A stretch of 9,297 nucleotides of DNA, taken from CAZIPZ01 sp964541075. Its GTDB lineage: Bacteria > Acidobacteriota > Terriglobia > 20CM-2-55-15. The stretch covers positions 1 through 9,297 of the forward strand of contig CAZIPZ010000166.1 of NCBI GenBank assembly GCA_964541075.1, written 5' to 3'. Below the pieces are notes generated by a model. It was given only the letters and a program-made list of their open reading frames with translations. It was not told where the DNA came from and did not search any database. Position numbers and translations under genes: made by a program. This document shows, one piece after another, positions 1-7,363 of the stretch (positions are counted from its first letter, which is position 1; every line of letters begins with the position of its first letter).

Positions 1-325
1 GTTTCAGCAGGAAGTGATGGGCTTGCGCGTCGTTGATTGCGGCCAGAGTTGCGTTCAAATCGGCCTGCCCGGAGAGAATGATCCGGATCGTTTCAGGATA
101 CTGCTGCCTCACAATCGAAAGGAGTTTTGAGCCTGTCATTCCCGGCATTCGCTCATCTGAAACGACTGCGTCGATCGTGTTTAGCGCAAGTATGCCAAAC
201 GCTTCGTCGGCTGAATTCGCCGTGTGAACCTCGAACGGCTTTTTGTGAAAAGCCGTTTCGAGCGCTTCTGTAACTTCGCGTTGGTCGTCAACAAAGAGTA
301 TCGCGGGCGCGGTTCGACTCAACAT
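1..325 (-). CDS. Response regulator, receiver domain (3' part outside window)
   Basis: This is the first 108 residues of a two-component receiver (REC) domain; the C-terminal output region lies beyond the window edge. Visible hallmarks are the acidic pair Asp13-Asp14 (FVDD), the likely phospho-acceptor Asp57 in VVSDERMPGMTG, the switch Ser85 in IILSG, and the conserved Lys108 at the very edge. The segment SGQADLNATLAAIN followed by HHFLLK resembles receivers of RpfG/HD-GYP or HupR-type regulators, so a c-di-GMP phosphodiesterase or another output domain is possible but unseen. The ATG has GGAG directly abutting it; the following TTG codon is 3 nt from GGAG and is an alternative start, so the exact start is unsure. 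It is divergent from the TonB receptor gene, with about 207 bp between them. The receiver identification is firm; the output is unknown. Confidence 0.88.
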   Translation of the reverse strand, partial: MLSRTAPAILFVDDQREVTEALETAFHKKPFEVHTANSADEAFGILALNTIDAVVSDERMPGMTGSKLLSIVRQQYPETIRIILSGQADLNATLAAINDAQAHHFLLK

Positions 326-532
326 CTCCAACGTTATCGGTCTATTACGAGAGACTCTTTAGCCGCAGCTCGCATCTAATAAAAATCACGAAATAGCTTG
401 AAAACATTTTGCTCCTTTCTTACATTGGCGCCCGTTCTGGGTTGAGCCTGTTGAATTAACTATTTACGGTCAAAGGCGTGCGTTTTCGGACCTTGCTCTG
501 GGCAAAGGCTGAACCATAACGCTATTTCAACG
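326..532. promoter_or_regulatory. Divergent intergenic region between regulator and TonB receptor
   Basis: This AT-richer stretch separates two divergently read genes and must hold the promoters for both. A weak plus-strand candidate is TTGAAA (398-403) and TTACAT (420-425), 16 nt apart; the -10 matches consensus at only three positions. No cobalamin, TPP or other riboswitch signature was recognised despite the TonB gene downstream. The receptor ATG at 533 has no convincing Shine-Dalgarno just upstream. The individual promoter positions are guesses. Confidence 0.4.
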
Positions 533-2590
533 ATGAATAGTGAACCGGTGCATTCGTATATAAGGTCCAGATCTGCGGGTTTGCCTGCCGCTCCCAGGCC
601 GATTGTCTCCGCCGCAACGATTCTTCTTTTGTTGATGTCGCCGTTGAACGTGCTTCTTGTGGAAGGCGCGCAAAAGGGTAGTGCGGATTCGCTCAAGCGT
701 CTCAGTCTGGAACAGCTCGGGAATATTGAGGTCACCAGCGTCTCCAAGGAACCGGAGGAAATCCGTCGGGTTGCGGCTGCAATTCATGTCATCACGCAGG
801 AGGATATTCGGCGATCCGGCGCCACAACAATTCCCGAAATTCTGCGTCTGGCGCCAGGCGTCCACGTATCCCGGATAAACTCCAACCATTGGGCCGTCGG
901 TGTTCGCGGTTTCGGCGATCAATTCTCCAAGGCTGTTCTTGTTCTGATCGACGGCCGGAGTGTTTACACCCCGCTTTTCGCAGGGGTCTTTTGGGACGTT
1001 CAGGACACGCTCATAAGTGATATCGACAGGATCGAAGTCATTCGGGGCCCGGGAGGCACGATCTGGGGAGCGAACGCCTTCAATGGAGTGGTCAACATCA
1101 TCACGAAGGCTGCGAAGGACACTCATGGAACCACCATGTCCATCGGCGGCGGGAATGTCGATCAGGGACTTATCGGATTCCGGCATGGGATTGCGGGCAA
1201 CGGCGCGTACGATTCGCGCGTCTACGGAAAGTTTTTAGCGCGTGCTCCTGAGTTCCACCCCGATAACAAGGACTTTGATCACAGGCGGGTCGGGCAGCTC
1301 GGTTTTAGAATCGACTGGAACGGCCAAACATTCGATCGATTCACGCTTCAGGGCGATGCCTACAAGGGAGCTGAAGGAGAGAGAGCCGGCATCGCGTCGT
1401 TTTCGCCCCCGTCTCAGGTTATCGTCGACGCGGACACGCAAGTGTCGGGGGGCAATTTCATGGCTCAGTGGCGAAGGGAACTGAGCGCCACTTCCGACAT
1501 GCAGGTTGGGTTTTATTATGACCGTACGACCCGCAGCGGGATTGCGTACAAAGAAGCACGGGACACATTCGACGTTGACTTTGTGCACCACATCGGACGG
1601 CGCTGGCGCCAGGATTTTAGTTGGGGCCTTGGCGCAAGACTGAGCCCAAGCGAATTTACTCAACGCGTAGAAGCACTCGATTTCAATCCTCATGAAAATA
1701 CGGCCGCTATTTACAGTGGTTTTGTCCAAGATGAAATAGAGATCGTTCAAAACCGGCTCGCTCTTACAATCGGAGCAAAACTGGAGCACAACAATTACAC
1801 AGGTCTTGAGGTTCAACCTAGCGGCCGGCTTCTGTGGACTCCGGATTCGAGGCAAACCTATTGGGGGGCTGTGACGCGCGCCGTGCGGACGCCGTCGCGC
1901 CTGGATACCGAAGTGCGAAGCCTCTCGTTTTTTCAGGCGAATCCTCTGACTTATCTCGAAATTCACGGCAATCCGAACCTCAAGTCCGAAGAGCTGGTGG
2001 GCTACGAGATTGGCTTCAGACGCGCGCTGGGTTCGTCGATCTATGTGGATGCATCCGCATTTCACAACGACTACAGGAACATGACCAGCTATGCACCGGC
2101 GCGGGCCTCCATCCAAATCTTGCCTGTTCGGTATGTCCTTGGCACGATTCCGTATTCCAACGGAGTGAGAGGCTCAACGAATGGATTCGAAATCGGACCG
2201 AGCTGGCAGCCGTCCGAGTGGTGGCATTTAAAGACTTCTTACTCTGGGTTGCGCATGAATCTCGAGGACAAATCCGGGAATCTCGGCGCCGCTGTAGCTG
2301 CAAAGTACGAAGGTTCGAGCCCACGCCACATGGTGTCCGTCCAGTCTCGGTTGAATTTGCCAAAGGGATTTGAGACCGATCAGACCTATCGGTATGTCAG
2401 CGCGTTGCCAGGTCAGATTGTCAGTGCGTACAGCACAGCAGATTTGAGAGTGAGCCGCAATTTTGGAGAAAGCATTGAGTTTTCCATCGTGGGACAGAAC
2501 TTACTTCACCCCCATCACGTGGAGTTCGGAACTCCAGCTTCCGCAGGGATCAAACGAAGCATCTATGCAACGATGACGTGGAAAAGGTGA
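533..2590 (+). CDS. TonB-dependent outer-membrane receptor
   Basis: The gene encodes a 685-residue outer-membrane active transporter, which would take up a scarce ligand using energy from TonB-ExbB-ExbD. The N-terminus has a long basic n-region, a hydrophobic core at about 25-43 and a likely cleavage after Ala46. A TonB-box-like stretch (IEVTSVSKE, about 65-73) precedes the plug domain (about 73-192). The plug contains the ITQEDIRRSGA segment, VRGFG, VLVLIDGRSVY and the RGPGG-IWGANAFNGVVNIIT motif (171-191). Residues of about 200-685 alternate as expected for a 22-strand barrel, and the protein ends in YATMTWKR. Length and domain order are normal for the family. The substrate cannot be read from sequence: no siderophore, cobalamin or sugar-uptake genes lie alongside. 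A sensor kinase and regulator follow on the same strand after 118 bp and may be co-transcribed. The start has no clear ribosome-binding site, so it is less certain than the frame. Confidence 0.93.
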   Translation: MNSEPVHSYIRSRSAGLPAAPRPIVSAATILLLLMSPLNVLLVEGAQKGSADSLKRLSLEQLGNIEVTSVSKEPEEIRRVAAAIHVITQEDIRRSGATTIPEILRLAPGVHVSRINSNHWAVGVRGFGDQFSKAVLVLIDGRSVYTPLFAGVFWDVQDTLISDIDRIEVIRGPGGTIWGANAFNGVVNIITKAAKDTHGTTMSIGGGNVDQGLIGFRHGIAGNGAYDSRVYGKFLARAPEFHPDNKDFDHRRVGQLGFRIDWNGQTFDRFTLQGDAYKGAEGERAGIASFSPPSQVIVDADTQVSGGNFMAQWRRELSATSDMQVGFYYDRTTRSGIAYKEARDTFDVDFVHHIGRRWRQDFSWGLGARLSPSEFTQRVEALDFNPHENTAAIYSGFVQDEIEIVQNRLALTIGAKLEHNNYTGLEVQPSGRLLWTPDSRQTYWGAVTRAVRTPSRLDTEVRSLSFFQANPLTYLEIHGNPNLKSEELVGYEIGFRRALGSSIYVDASAFHNDYRNMTSYAPARASIQILPVRYVLGTIPYSNGVRGSTNGFEIGPSWQPSEWWHLKTSYSGLRMNLEDKSGNLGAAVAAKYEGSSPRHMVSVQSRLNLPKGFETDQTYRYVSALPGQIVSAYSTADLRVSRNFGESIEFSIVGQNLLHPHHVEFGTPASAGIKRSIYATMTWKR

Positions 2591-2650
2591 ATTAGGCGTC
2601 GATCCGGCTCGAACCCGGCTGTTTTCACCTCAAGGATCTCGTGAAAATGG
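2582..2650 (+). promoter_or_regulatory. Two competing hairpins between receptor and kinase genes
   Basis: A central arm TTTTCACCT (2622-2630) can pair with either of two flanking arms. Upstream, AGGTGAA (2585-2591) overlaps the receptor stop codon. Downstream, GTGAAAA (2641-2647) pairs with TTTTCAC and extends outward through two G-U pairs and one C-G pair. The two stems are mutually exclusive, as in an attenuator-like arrangement, but neither is followed by a T-run. This is seen in sequence; any regulatory role is inference and chance is possible. Confidence 0.25.
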
Positions 2651-2708
2651 GCGGCTGGCTGGCGGCTTGGAAGTTGTAGTGAGCCGTGCCGACCCGAAGG
2701 ATTCGTGA

Positions 2709-4217
2709 ATGCGTACGCGTGGAGAGTACTCGATTTCTAAAAGGCTGACCCTCATGAATATGTTGGTCAGCGGTGCAGCTTTGCTTTTGGCTTGCGCAGG
2801 CCTGTTTTTGTACGACCGCGTCACGTTTGAGGAGGCCATGGTCAGCAACCTGTCTATCCAATCGCAGATTGTTGGAGCCAATAGCGTTTCTGCACTTGTA
2901 TTCAACGATTCGGCTGCGGCTGAGGGAACTTTGGCAGCTCTGCGGGCATCCCCCAGCATTTCCGCGGCTGCAATCTATACGCCGGACAGGAAACCCCTCG
3001 CGGGGTACTCGCGCGGATCGGTCGGCCGAATTCCGCCGCTGCCCGCAATTTCAGTGGACCAGGCGGAGACGCACTCTTTTTACGGAGACCGGATCACTCT
3101 GGCTCGCCGGATCGTCGCAGAAGGTGAACAGGTAGGGTTCGTATACATCGAATCGGACTTGAAGGAGCTGGACGACAGGTTCAAGCGCTATGCGGAAATC
3201 GTCGTTGCCACTCTGGGCGTTTCCTTGTTAGTAGCGTTGATGGTTTCATGGTTGGCGAAGCGAGCCATTTCTGAGCCGATCACTCAGCTTGCCGGAGTAG
3301 CAACGAGAGTATCTCGCGACAAAAATTACGCCTTGCGCGCAACTGCATCCACGCAGTCCCGTGAAGTATCGATGTTGATTGGCGCCTTCAACCAAATGCT
3401 GACGCAAATTCAGGAACGTGATGCAGCCTTGCAGAGCGCACGAGAGGAACTCGAATTTCGAGTGCAGGAGCGGACTTCGCAGTTGCTTGCAGCCAACAAG
3501 GAGCTGGAAGCCTTTTCTTATTCCATTTCACATGATTTGCGTGCGCCTTTGCGTCACATCGACGGATTTTCGATGATCCTCAATCAGAAATATGCCCATG
3601 CAATGGCGCCCGAGGCGCAGCAGTATCTAAGGCGGGTTCGCGACGGGGCCAAGCGGATGGGGCAGCTCGTCGATGATTTTTTGAATGTGGCGAGAATCGG
3701 AAGGCATGAACTGGTTGTGAAGCCGGTAGACCCGAATGAGCTGATTCGGGACGCCGTCTATGAGCTGCGTTCAGAATACGAAGGGAGATGGATGGAGTGG
3801 CGGATTGCAGACTTGCCGATGCTTGAGGCTGATCGTGGATTGATGAAAATTGTTTTTACCAATCTGATATCGAACGCCGTGAAATACACCGGCAGGAAAG
3901 AGCGCGCGGTCATTAACATTGCGCTGGTCGTTCAGAACGACGCCCCGGTGATTGTGATTCGGGACAACGGTGCGGGGTTTGAGCCGGAGTATTCCCACAA
4001 ACTGTTTGGTGTGTTTCAGCGTCTTCATCGGGCGGAGGAATTTGAAGGCAATGGCGTTGGACTCGCAACAGTTCAACGAATCATCCACAAGCATGGGGGA
4101 CAGATATGGGCAAGAGGCGAGGTGGACAAAGGCGCTGCATTTTTCTTCACCGTAGTGCTTGCGAAGGAAGCCGCTCGCACTCAAAGGACGCCCGATTGGG
4201 TTGAGGTGAAAGTATGA
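2709..4217 (+). CDS. Membrane sensor histidine kinase (CHASE8-like, HAMP)
   Basis: The 502-residue inner-membrane kinase would sense a periplasmic cue and phosphorylate the regulator encoded immediately after it. Domains in order: TM1 (about 16-36); a periplasmic region (37-160) that resembles CHASE8 (SQIVGANSVSALVFNDSAAA and AAIYTPDRKPLAGY); TM2 (about 162-183); HAMP (184-238); coiled coil (239-268); HisKA with His275 in YSISHDLRAPLRH; then HATPase_c. The ATPase part shows the N box (NLISNAVKYT, Asn389), G1 (DNGAGF, 419-424), F box (KLFGVFQRLH) and G2 (GNGVGL, 447-452). All catalytic elements are present and there is no attached receiver. The SISHDLRAPLRHI form is typical of phytochrome-like kinases that pair with Rcp1-type regulators. 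The ATG follows GAAGGA at 7 nt. The signal is unknown; proximity to the TonB receptor suggests envelope or uptake status. Confidence 0.93.
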   Translation: MRTRGEYSISKRLTLMNMLVSGAALLLACAGLFLYDRVTFEEAMVSNLSIQSQIVGANSVSALVFNDSAAAEGTLAALRASPSISAAAIYTPDRKPLAGYSRGSVGRIPPLPAISVDQAETHSFYGDRITLARRIVAEGEQVGFVYIESDLKELDDRFKRYAEIVVATLGVSLLVALMVSWLAKRAISEPITQLAGVATRVSRDKNYALRATASTQSREVSMLIGAFNQMLTQIQERDAALQSAREELEFRVQERTSQLLAANKELEAFSYSISHDLRAPLRHIDGFSMILNQKYAHAMAPEAQQYLRRVRDGAKRMGQLVDDFLNVARIGRHELVVKPVDPNELIRDAVYELRSEYEGRWMEWRIADLPMLEADRGLMKIVFTNLISNAVKYTGRKERAVINIALVVQNDAPVIVIRDNGAGFEPEYSHKLFGVFQRLHRAEEFEGNGVGLATVQRIIHKHGGQIWARGEVDKGAAFFFTVVLAKEAARTQRTPDWVEVKV

Positions 4218-4666
4218 AGAGCGGAGAGGTTGAGATTCTTTACGTGGAAGATGACATGGCAGACATCGAGCTGACCATGATTGCGTTGCAGGAAAGCGGA
4301 GTTGCCAACAATATTCATATTGCCCGCGATGGGGTCGAGGCGCTGGATTTTCTCTTTTGTCGGGGGCCGCATAAGGATCGTGACTTTTCCGCGCCAAAAG
4401 TTGTTCTGTTGGATCTCAAACTCCCGAAGGTGGGAGGGCTTGAGGTGCTTCAGACCATCCGCAATGACGATCGAACAAAGACGCTTCCCGTTGTGGTGTT
4501 GACATCTTCCAGGGAGCAGAGGGATCTCATCGACAGTTACAAGCTCGGAGTCAACAGCTACATTCAGAAACCGGTGGACTTTGAGAAATTCAATCACACT
4601 ATCCGTCAGCTTGGACTCTATTGGCTGGTGGTGAATCAATGTCCACCCGCGGGAAGTTCGGCATGA
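4214..4666 (+). CDS. Single-domain response regulator (Rcp1-like)
   Basis: This 150-residue, receiver-only protein accepts phosphate from the upstream kinase. Visible features are the acidic pair in VEDD (residues 12-13 of YVEDDMADIEL), the phospho-acceptor Asp in VVLLDLKLPKVGG, Thr in VVLTSS and Lys in YIQKPVDF. The insertion LFCRGPHKDRDFSAPK before the phosphorylation strand and the C-terminal LGLYWLVVNQCP are hallmarks I associate with Rcp1-type regulators of phytochrome-like kinases. It has no DNA-binding or enzymatic output domain, so it would act by protein contact or as a phosphorelay intermediate with an off-window partner. Its ATG overlaps the kinase TGA (ATGA, 4 bp), and GAGGTG lies 5 nt upstream inside the kinase gene, which indicates translational coupling. 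Confidence 0.93.
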   Translation: MKSGEVEILYVEDDMADIELTMIALQESGVANNIHIARDGVEALDFLFCRGPHKDRDFSAPKVVLLDLKLPKVGGLEVLQTIRNDDRTKTLPVVVLTSSREQRDLIDSYKLGVNSYIQKPVDFEKFNHTIRQLGLYWLVVNQCPPAGSSA

Positions 4667-4836
4667 GCTGCTGAGCGTCGTTGGCGTCGGGATGGTGAAA
4701 AAGTTTCTACTGGTGTTTAGGGGTGTGTGGCTTTTTTAACCATGCGACGCACATCGCCGCTATACCTTCGATCGGACCGGTGCGCCGTGTAACATACCCA
4801 GTGCGACTGATCTTATTGCGAACAGGAGTCTTAATC
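4667..4836 (+). other. Intergenic region before TPR lipoprotein
   Basis: This 170-bp gap holds a six-T run (4732-4737) with no convincing GC stem before it, so a Rho-independent terminator for the regulator is not supported. TAACAT, upstream of the lipoprotein Shine-Dalgarno, is a possible -10 without a good -35. An in-frame ATG at 4723 extends the downstream frame, but this is judged non-coding because the signal peptide and ribosome-binding site both point to the start at 4837. Confidence 0.4.
4824..4828 (+). promoter_or_regulatory. Shine-Dalgarno that fixes the lipoprotein start
   Basis: AGGAG lies 8 nt before the ATG at 4837. That Met opens directly into a Lys-Lys n-region, a hydrophobic core and a lipobox Cys. 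This supports 4837 over the longer in-frame start at 4723, which would place 38 unrelated residues before the signal peptide. Confidence 0.8.
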
Positions 4837-6495
4837 ATGAAGAAGGCTTCTCGTCTTATTCCTGGGATTCTCTTCGTACTGGCGATAGCAATACCGGGTT
4901 GCTCCGGAAACACGGTCCGGGACCAATCCGCGGAGAAAGCTTCTGAGGGTCCGGCAGTTCCTCTCTTTGATAATCTCGGCGAACATCATCACTCGGTCAC
5001 GACTTCGAACGAATTGGCGCAGAAGTTTTTCGACCAGGGACTGCGGTTCGTGTACGGGTTCAATCACGATGAGGCGGAGCGCGCTTTTCGCGAAGCGGCC
5101 CGCCTGGATCCTGATTGTGCGATGGCGTGGTGGGGGGTTGCGGTTGCCTTGGGTCCGAATATCAACCTCCCACTCGACGACGAACGCAACAAGCGCGCTT
5201 TGGATGCGGTTGAAAAGGCGCAGGCGCTTTCCGGGAAAGCCAATGATGTTGAGCGGGCGTACATTTCCTCTATAGCAACCCGTTACTCTTCGGATTCCAA
5301 GGTCGAGCGGGCGCAGCTTGACCGCAAGTACAGTGAAGCAATGGCGGAACTTTCAAGGCGCCATCCTGAGGACAACGACGCCGCAGTCCTCTATGCGGAG
5401 TCGTTGATGGACCTTAAACCATGGCAGCTGTGGACGGCGGACGGCAGGCCGCAGGATGGGACACTCGAAATCATGCGTGTGCTGGAACAAGTTCTAGCGC
5501 GTGAGCCCAACCACCCGGGAGCGAACCACTACTACATTCACGCCGTTGAGGCGTCTCCTGATCCCGGCAGGGCGCTACCAAGCGCGATGCGTCTCAAGAC
5601 TCTTGTCCCCGGCGCCGGCCATTTGGTCCATATGCCGGCGCACATCTTCGCGCGCACGGGCGCGTATGAGGCCGCCGTTGAAGCGAATGCAAACGCCGTT
5701 CAGGTCGATGCAGAATACATTGCGAGAACAAATGCCGAAGGTATTTATCCGATGATGTATTACACCCACAATTTCATGTTTCTGTCCTGGGCGGCCGGCA
5801 TGATTGGCGAGTCCGGAAAGGCCCTGGAATCTGCCGCGAAAGCCGTCAATATTGCGGGCCCTATGGTGCAGCATGAGCCGATGGCGGAGTACGTCTTGCC
5901 CTGGTCCCTCTTTGCAATGTTGAGGAGCGGAAAGTGGGAAGACGTTCTCAATCAGGCTCGTCCGGCGGACTCCACCCCGTCCGCTCTGGCTCTCTGGCAC
6001 TATGCGCGTTCGATCGCTCACATCGCTAAACGCGAACTGAACGAGGCTCGCAGGGATCGAGCGGAATTTATGATCGCGAAGTCGAAAACGCCGGCGGATT
6101 TCATGCTGAATATCAACCGCGCTCAAGACGTGTTAAGCGTTGCCGAGTCGGTTCTCGACGCGCGACTCGCGGCCGCTTCCGGCGACCGTACCTCGGCCGT
6201 TGCGTTATGGAACAAGGCAGTGGCCGCCCAGGATCGTCTTAACTACGACGAACCTCCCGCCTGGTACTATCCCATCCGGGAATCGCTCGGAGGCGAATAC
6301 CTTCGCCAGGGACGCTTTGCGGATGCCGAACAGGTGTTTCTGCGGGATCTCGAGCTCAATCCCAACAACGCGCGAGCACTCTTTGGGCTTCGTGAGGCCC
6401 TGAAGGGACAATCCAAGAATCTGGACGATGTCACTCGCCGCCTTGACTCCAACTGGAAGAGCAAGGAGATTCAGTTGAGCGTCGACTCCCTGTGA
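4837..6495 (+). CDS. TPR-repeat lipoprotein
   Basis: The protein has 552 residues. Residues 1-22 form a lipoprotein signal (KK, hydrophobic 9-19, lipobox IPGC with Cys22), so it is probably tethered in the envelope facing the periplasm. The mature part is helical with TPR-like repeats: FNHDEAERAFREAARLDPDC (75-94), a mid-region about 210-290, and a clear C-terminal pair around LGGEYLRQGRFADAEQVFLR and LELNPNNARALFGL (484-518). I recall this as a widespread family of uncharacterised TPR proteins. Its distinctive landmarks are HHHS (50-53), AWWGVAVALGPN (97-108), NHYYIHAVE (230-238), AGHLVHMPAHIFARTG (260-275) and YYTHNF (308-313). The many fixed-looking His residues are unusual for a pure scaffold and might bind metal; that is inference. 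No enzymatic function can be assigned. It has its own ribosome-binding site and probably its own promoter, and there is no obvious tie to the kinase locus. Confidence 0.9.
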   Translation: MKKASRLIPGILFVLAIAIPGCSGNTVRDQSAEKASEGPAVPLFDNLGEHHHSVTTSNELAQKFFDQGLRFVYGFNHDEAERAFREAARLDPDCAMAWWGVAVALGPNINLPLDDERNKRALDAVEKAQALSGKANDVERAYISSIATRYSSDSKVERAQLDRKYSEAMAELSRRHPEDNDAAVLYAESLMDLKPWQLWTADGRPQDGTLEIMRVLEQVLAREPNHPGANHYYIHAVEASPDPGRALPSAMRLKTLVPGAGHLVHMPAHIFARTGAYEAAVEANANAVQVDAEYIARTNAEGIYPMMYYTHNFMFLSWAAGMIGESGKALESAAKAVNIAGPMVQHEPMAEYVLPWSLFAMLRSGKWEDVLNQARPADSTPSALALWHYARSIAHIAKRELNEARRDRAEFMIAKSKTPADFMLNINRAQDVLSVAESVLDARLAAASGDRTSAVALWNKAVAAQDRLNYDEPPAWYYPIRESLGGEYLRQGRFADAEQVFLRDLELNPNNARALFGLREALKGQSKNLDDVTRRLDSNWKSKEIQLSVDSL

Positions 6496-6573
6496 GCGGT
6501 CCCAGAGGACCCGCTTAACGTCGAACCAAAATTTGAAAAGGCGCCGAAGCCCATTTCGGCGGCTGGCCGCCTT
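6496..6573 (+). promoter_or_regulatory. GC-rich hairpin cluster after the lipoprotein gene
   Basis: Immediately after the stop codon, GCGGTCC (6496-6502) and GGACCCGC (6507-6514) form a stem with one bulged C and a CAGA loop. Further on, GCCGAA/TTCGGC (6543-6548/6555-6560) and GGCGG/CCGCC (6558-6562/6567-6571) form two stems that share bases and so exclude each other. AAGGCG/CGCCTT (6538-6543/6568-6573) could enclose the second pair. None is followed by a T-run. They may be transcript-end or processing structures; Rho-independent termination is not shown. Confidence 0.35.
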
Positions 6574-6639
6574 CCACGCGGCATTCGCTTATGTGCATAC
6601 GCTTGACCGCGGATCGCCGCTTGTGATGAACTTCAGAAC

Positions 6640-7254
6640 ATGCCCTACGGAGTCCACATCTTTCTTTTCCTGGCGTTTTTGTTCGCAACCGCTCCGGCGT
6701 GGGCTCAAGACAGGCTATATCCGGTACGAGGGAGTTCCGGGCTATTAACGGCAAATCGCTCTGCGTTCGTTGTAGAGAAGGCTTTCCAACACAAGCTCAC
6801 ACTCGGCTTCCCGGACGATGATAACGCGTGGTACCTCCCCGACACGAAGGCCGCGATTACGGTGTTATGGCTGAGAATTCAGAATGTGTCGCAGCGCCCA
6901 ATGGAAGTGAACATCTCGAAATTCAGCACAACCGATGATGAGGGCCGCACTTACTCGGTCATCCAGCCGGATATCGCAACGAATCGCATCATCGAAGAGG
7001 CATCAGGCGGCTCGATCGGGACAAAGGCATTGCGCGGCCTATCGATGGGCCGTGTCGCAAACAAGCCGTCGGAAGAACAGATGAAGGACGATCTCGTGCT
7101 CCACAGCCTGCATTCCATGCAAATCCAGCCCGGCGCCGTTCGTGAAGGTCTGATCTATTTTGAAGGACCCCAGCAAAAGAAGTTCACCTTGAACGTTCGT
7201 CTTGGCGACCTCTGGCCCAACACTTTTGTCTTCACCACCGAAAAACAGAAATAA
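6640..7254 (+). CDS. Secreted protein of unknown function
   Basis: The protein has 204 residues. The N-terminus is a Sec signal peptide with a hydrophobic core at about 6-18 and cleavage after Ala22 in ATAPAWA. The mature part is mostly beta in character: AAITVLWLRIQNVSQRPMEV (71-90), then FSTTDDEGRTYSV, and later PGAVREGLIYFEGP (164-177) and FTLNVRLGDLW (182-192). That order, a strand pair with conserved Asn followed by a late G-x-I-x-F strand, is what I would expect of a DUF4352-like immunoglobulin-fold domain, but I cannot confirm the family. There is no lipobox, Cys, metal motif or transmembrane anchor, so it is probably free in the periplasm or outside the cell. The ribosome-binding site is weak. 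It lies 144 bp after the TPR gene on the same strand and converges with the minus-strand barrel gene. Confidence 0.72.
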   Translation: MPYGVHIFLFLAFLFATAPAWAQDRLYPVRGSSGLLTANRSAFVVEKAFQHKLTLGFPDDDNAWYLPDTKAAITVLWLRIQNVSQRPMEVNISKFSTTDDEGRTYSVIQPDIATNRIIEEASGGSIGTKALRGLSMGRVANKPSEEQMKDDLVLHSLHSMQIQPGAVREGLIYFEGPQQKKFTLNVRLGDLWPNTFVFTTEKQK

Positions 7255-7269
7255 CGTCTCTCTTCGCGT

Positions 7270-7290
7270 GAAGGGGCAGGCTGCCACTTC
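7270..7290. terminator. Near-palindromic hairpin between convergent genes
   Basis: GAAG, one mismatch, GGCA, a GGC loop, TGCC, one mismatch and CTTC form a symmetric stem just after the stop of the secreted-protein gene. The gene on the other strand ends at 7364. The position suits a bidirectional transcript end, but there is no T-run on either side, so this is only a candidate. Confidence 0.3.
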
Positions 7291-7363
7291 TGGCTCAGGA
7301 CACCGTGTGCAAGTTCCGCAACGTTAAATCCTGTGATCTGCATCGATAGTCTTGCTCCCACAT

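Noticed and set aside
326..532. Cobalamin or other riboswitch ahead of the TonB receptor
   Set aside because: Looked for because such elements often precede TonB genes; no B12-box-like or other known core was found.
527..1186. 219-codon minus-strand frame over the receptor 5' end
   Set aside because: Shadow of the receptor plug-coding region, with no signal, motif or ribosome-binding site of its own.
1235..2116. 293-codon open frame on the minus strand
   Set aside because: It lies wholly antisense to the TonB receptor, which has unmistakable family motifs. The antisense translation is low-complexity, Arg-rich, and has no domain or good start.
3771..4397. 208-codon minus-strand frame across the kinase/regulator junction
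   Set aside because: Covers the kinase ATPase motifs and the regulator start on the other strand; its composition is that of an antisense shadow.
4181..4639. 152-codon minus-strand frame
   Set aside because: Antisense of the response regulator, which has all catalytic receiver residues.
4732..4737. T-run as a Rho-independent terminator after the regulator gene
   Set aside because: Six Ts are present, but the preceding bases do not form a GC-rich stem.
4723..4836. Longer N-terminus for the TPR lipoprotein
   Set aside because: The frame is open from 4723, but an AGGAG site and a lipoprotein signal peptide both start at 4837. The extra 38 residues would bury the signal sequence.
5575..6126. 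183-codon minus-strand frame
   Set aside because: Antisense of the TPR lipoprotein, with no independent evidence of coding.
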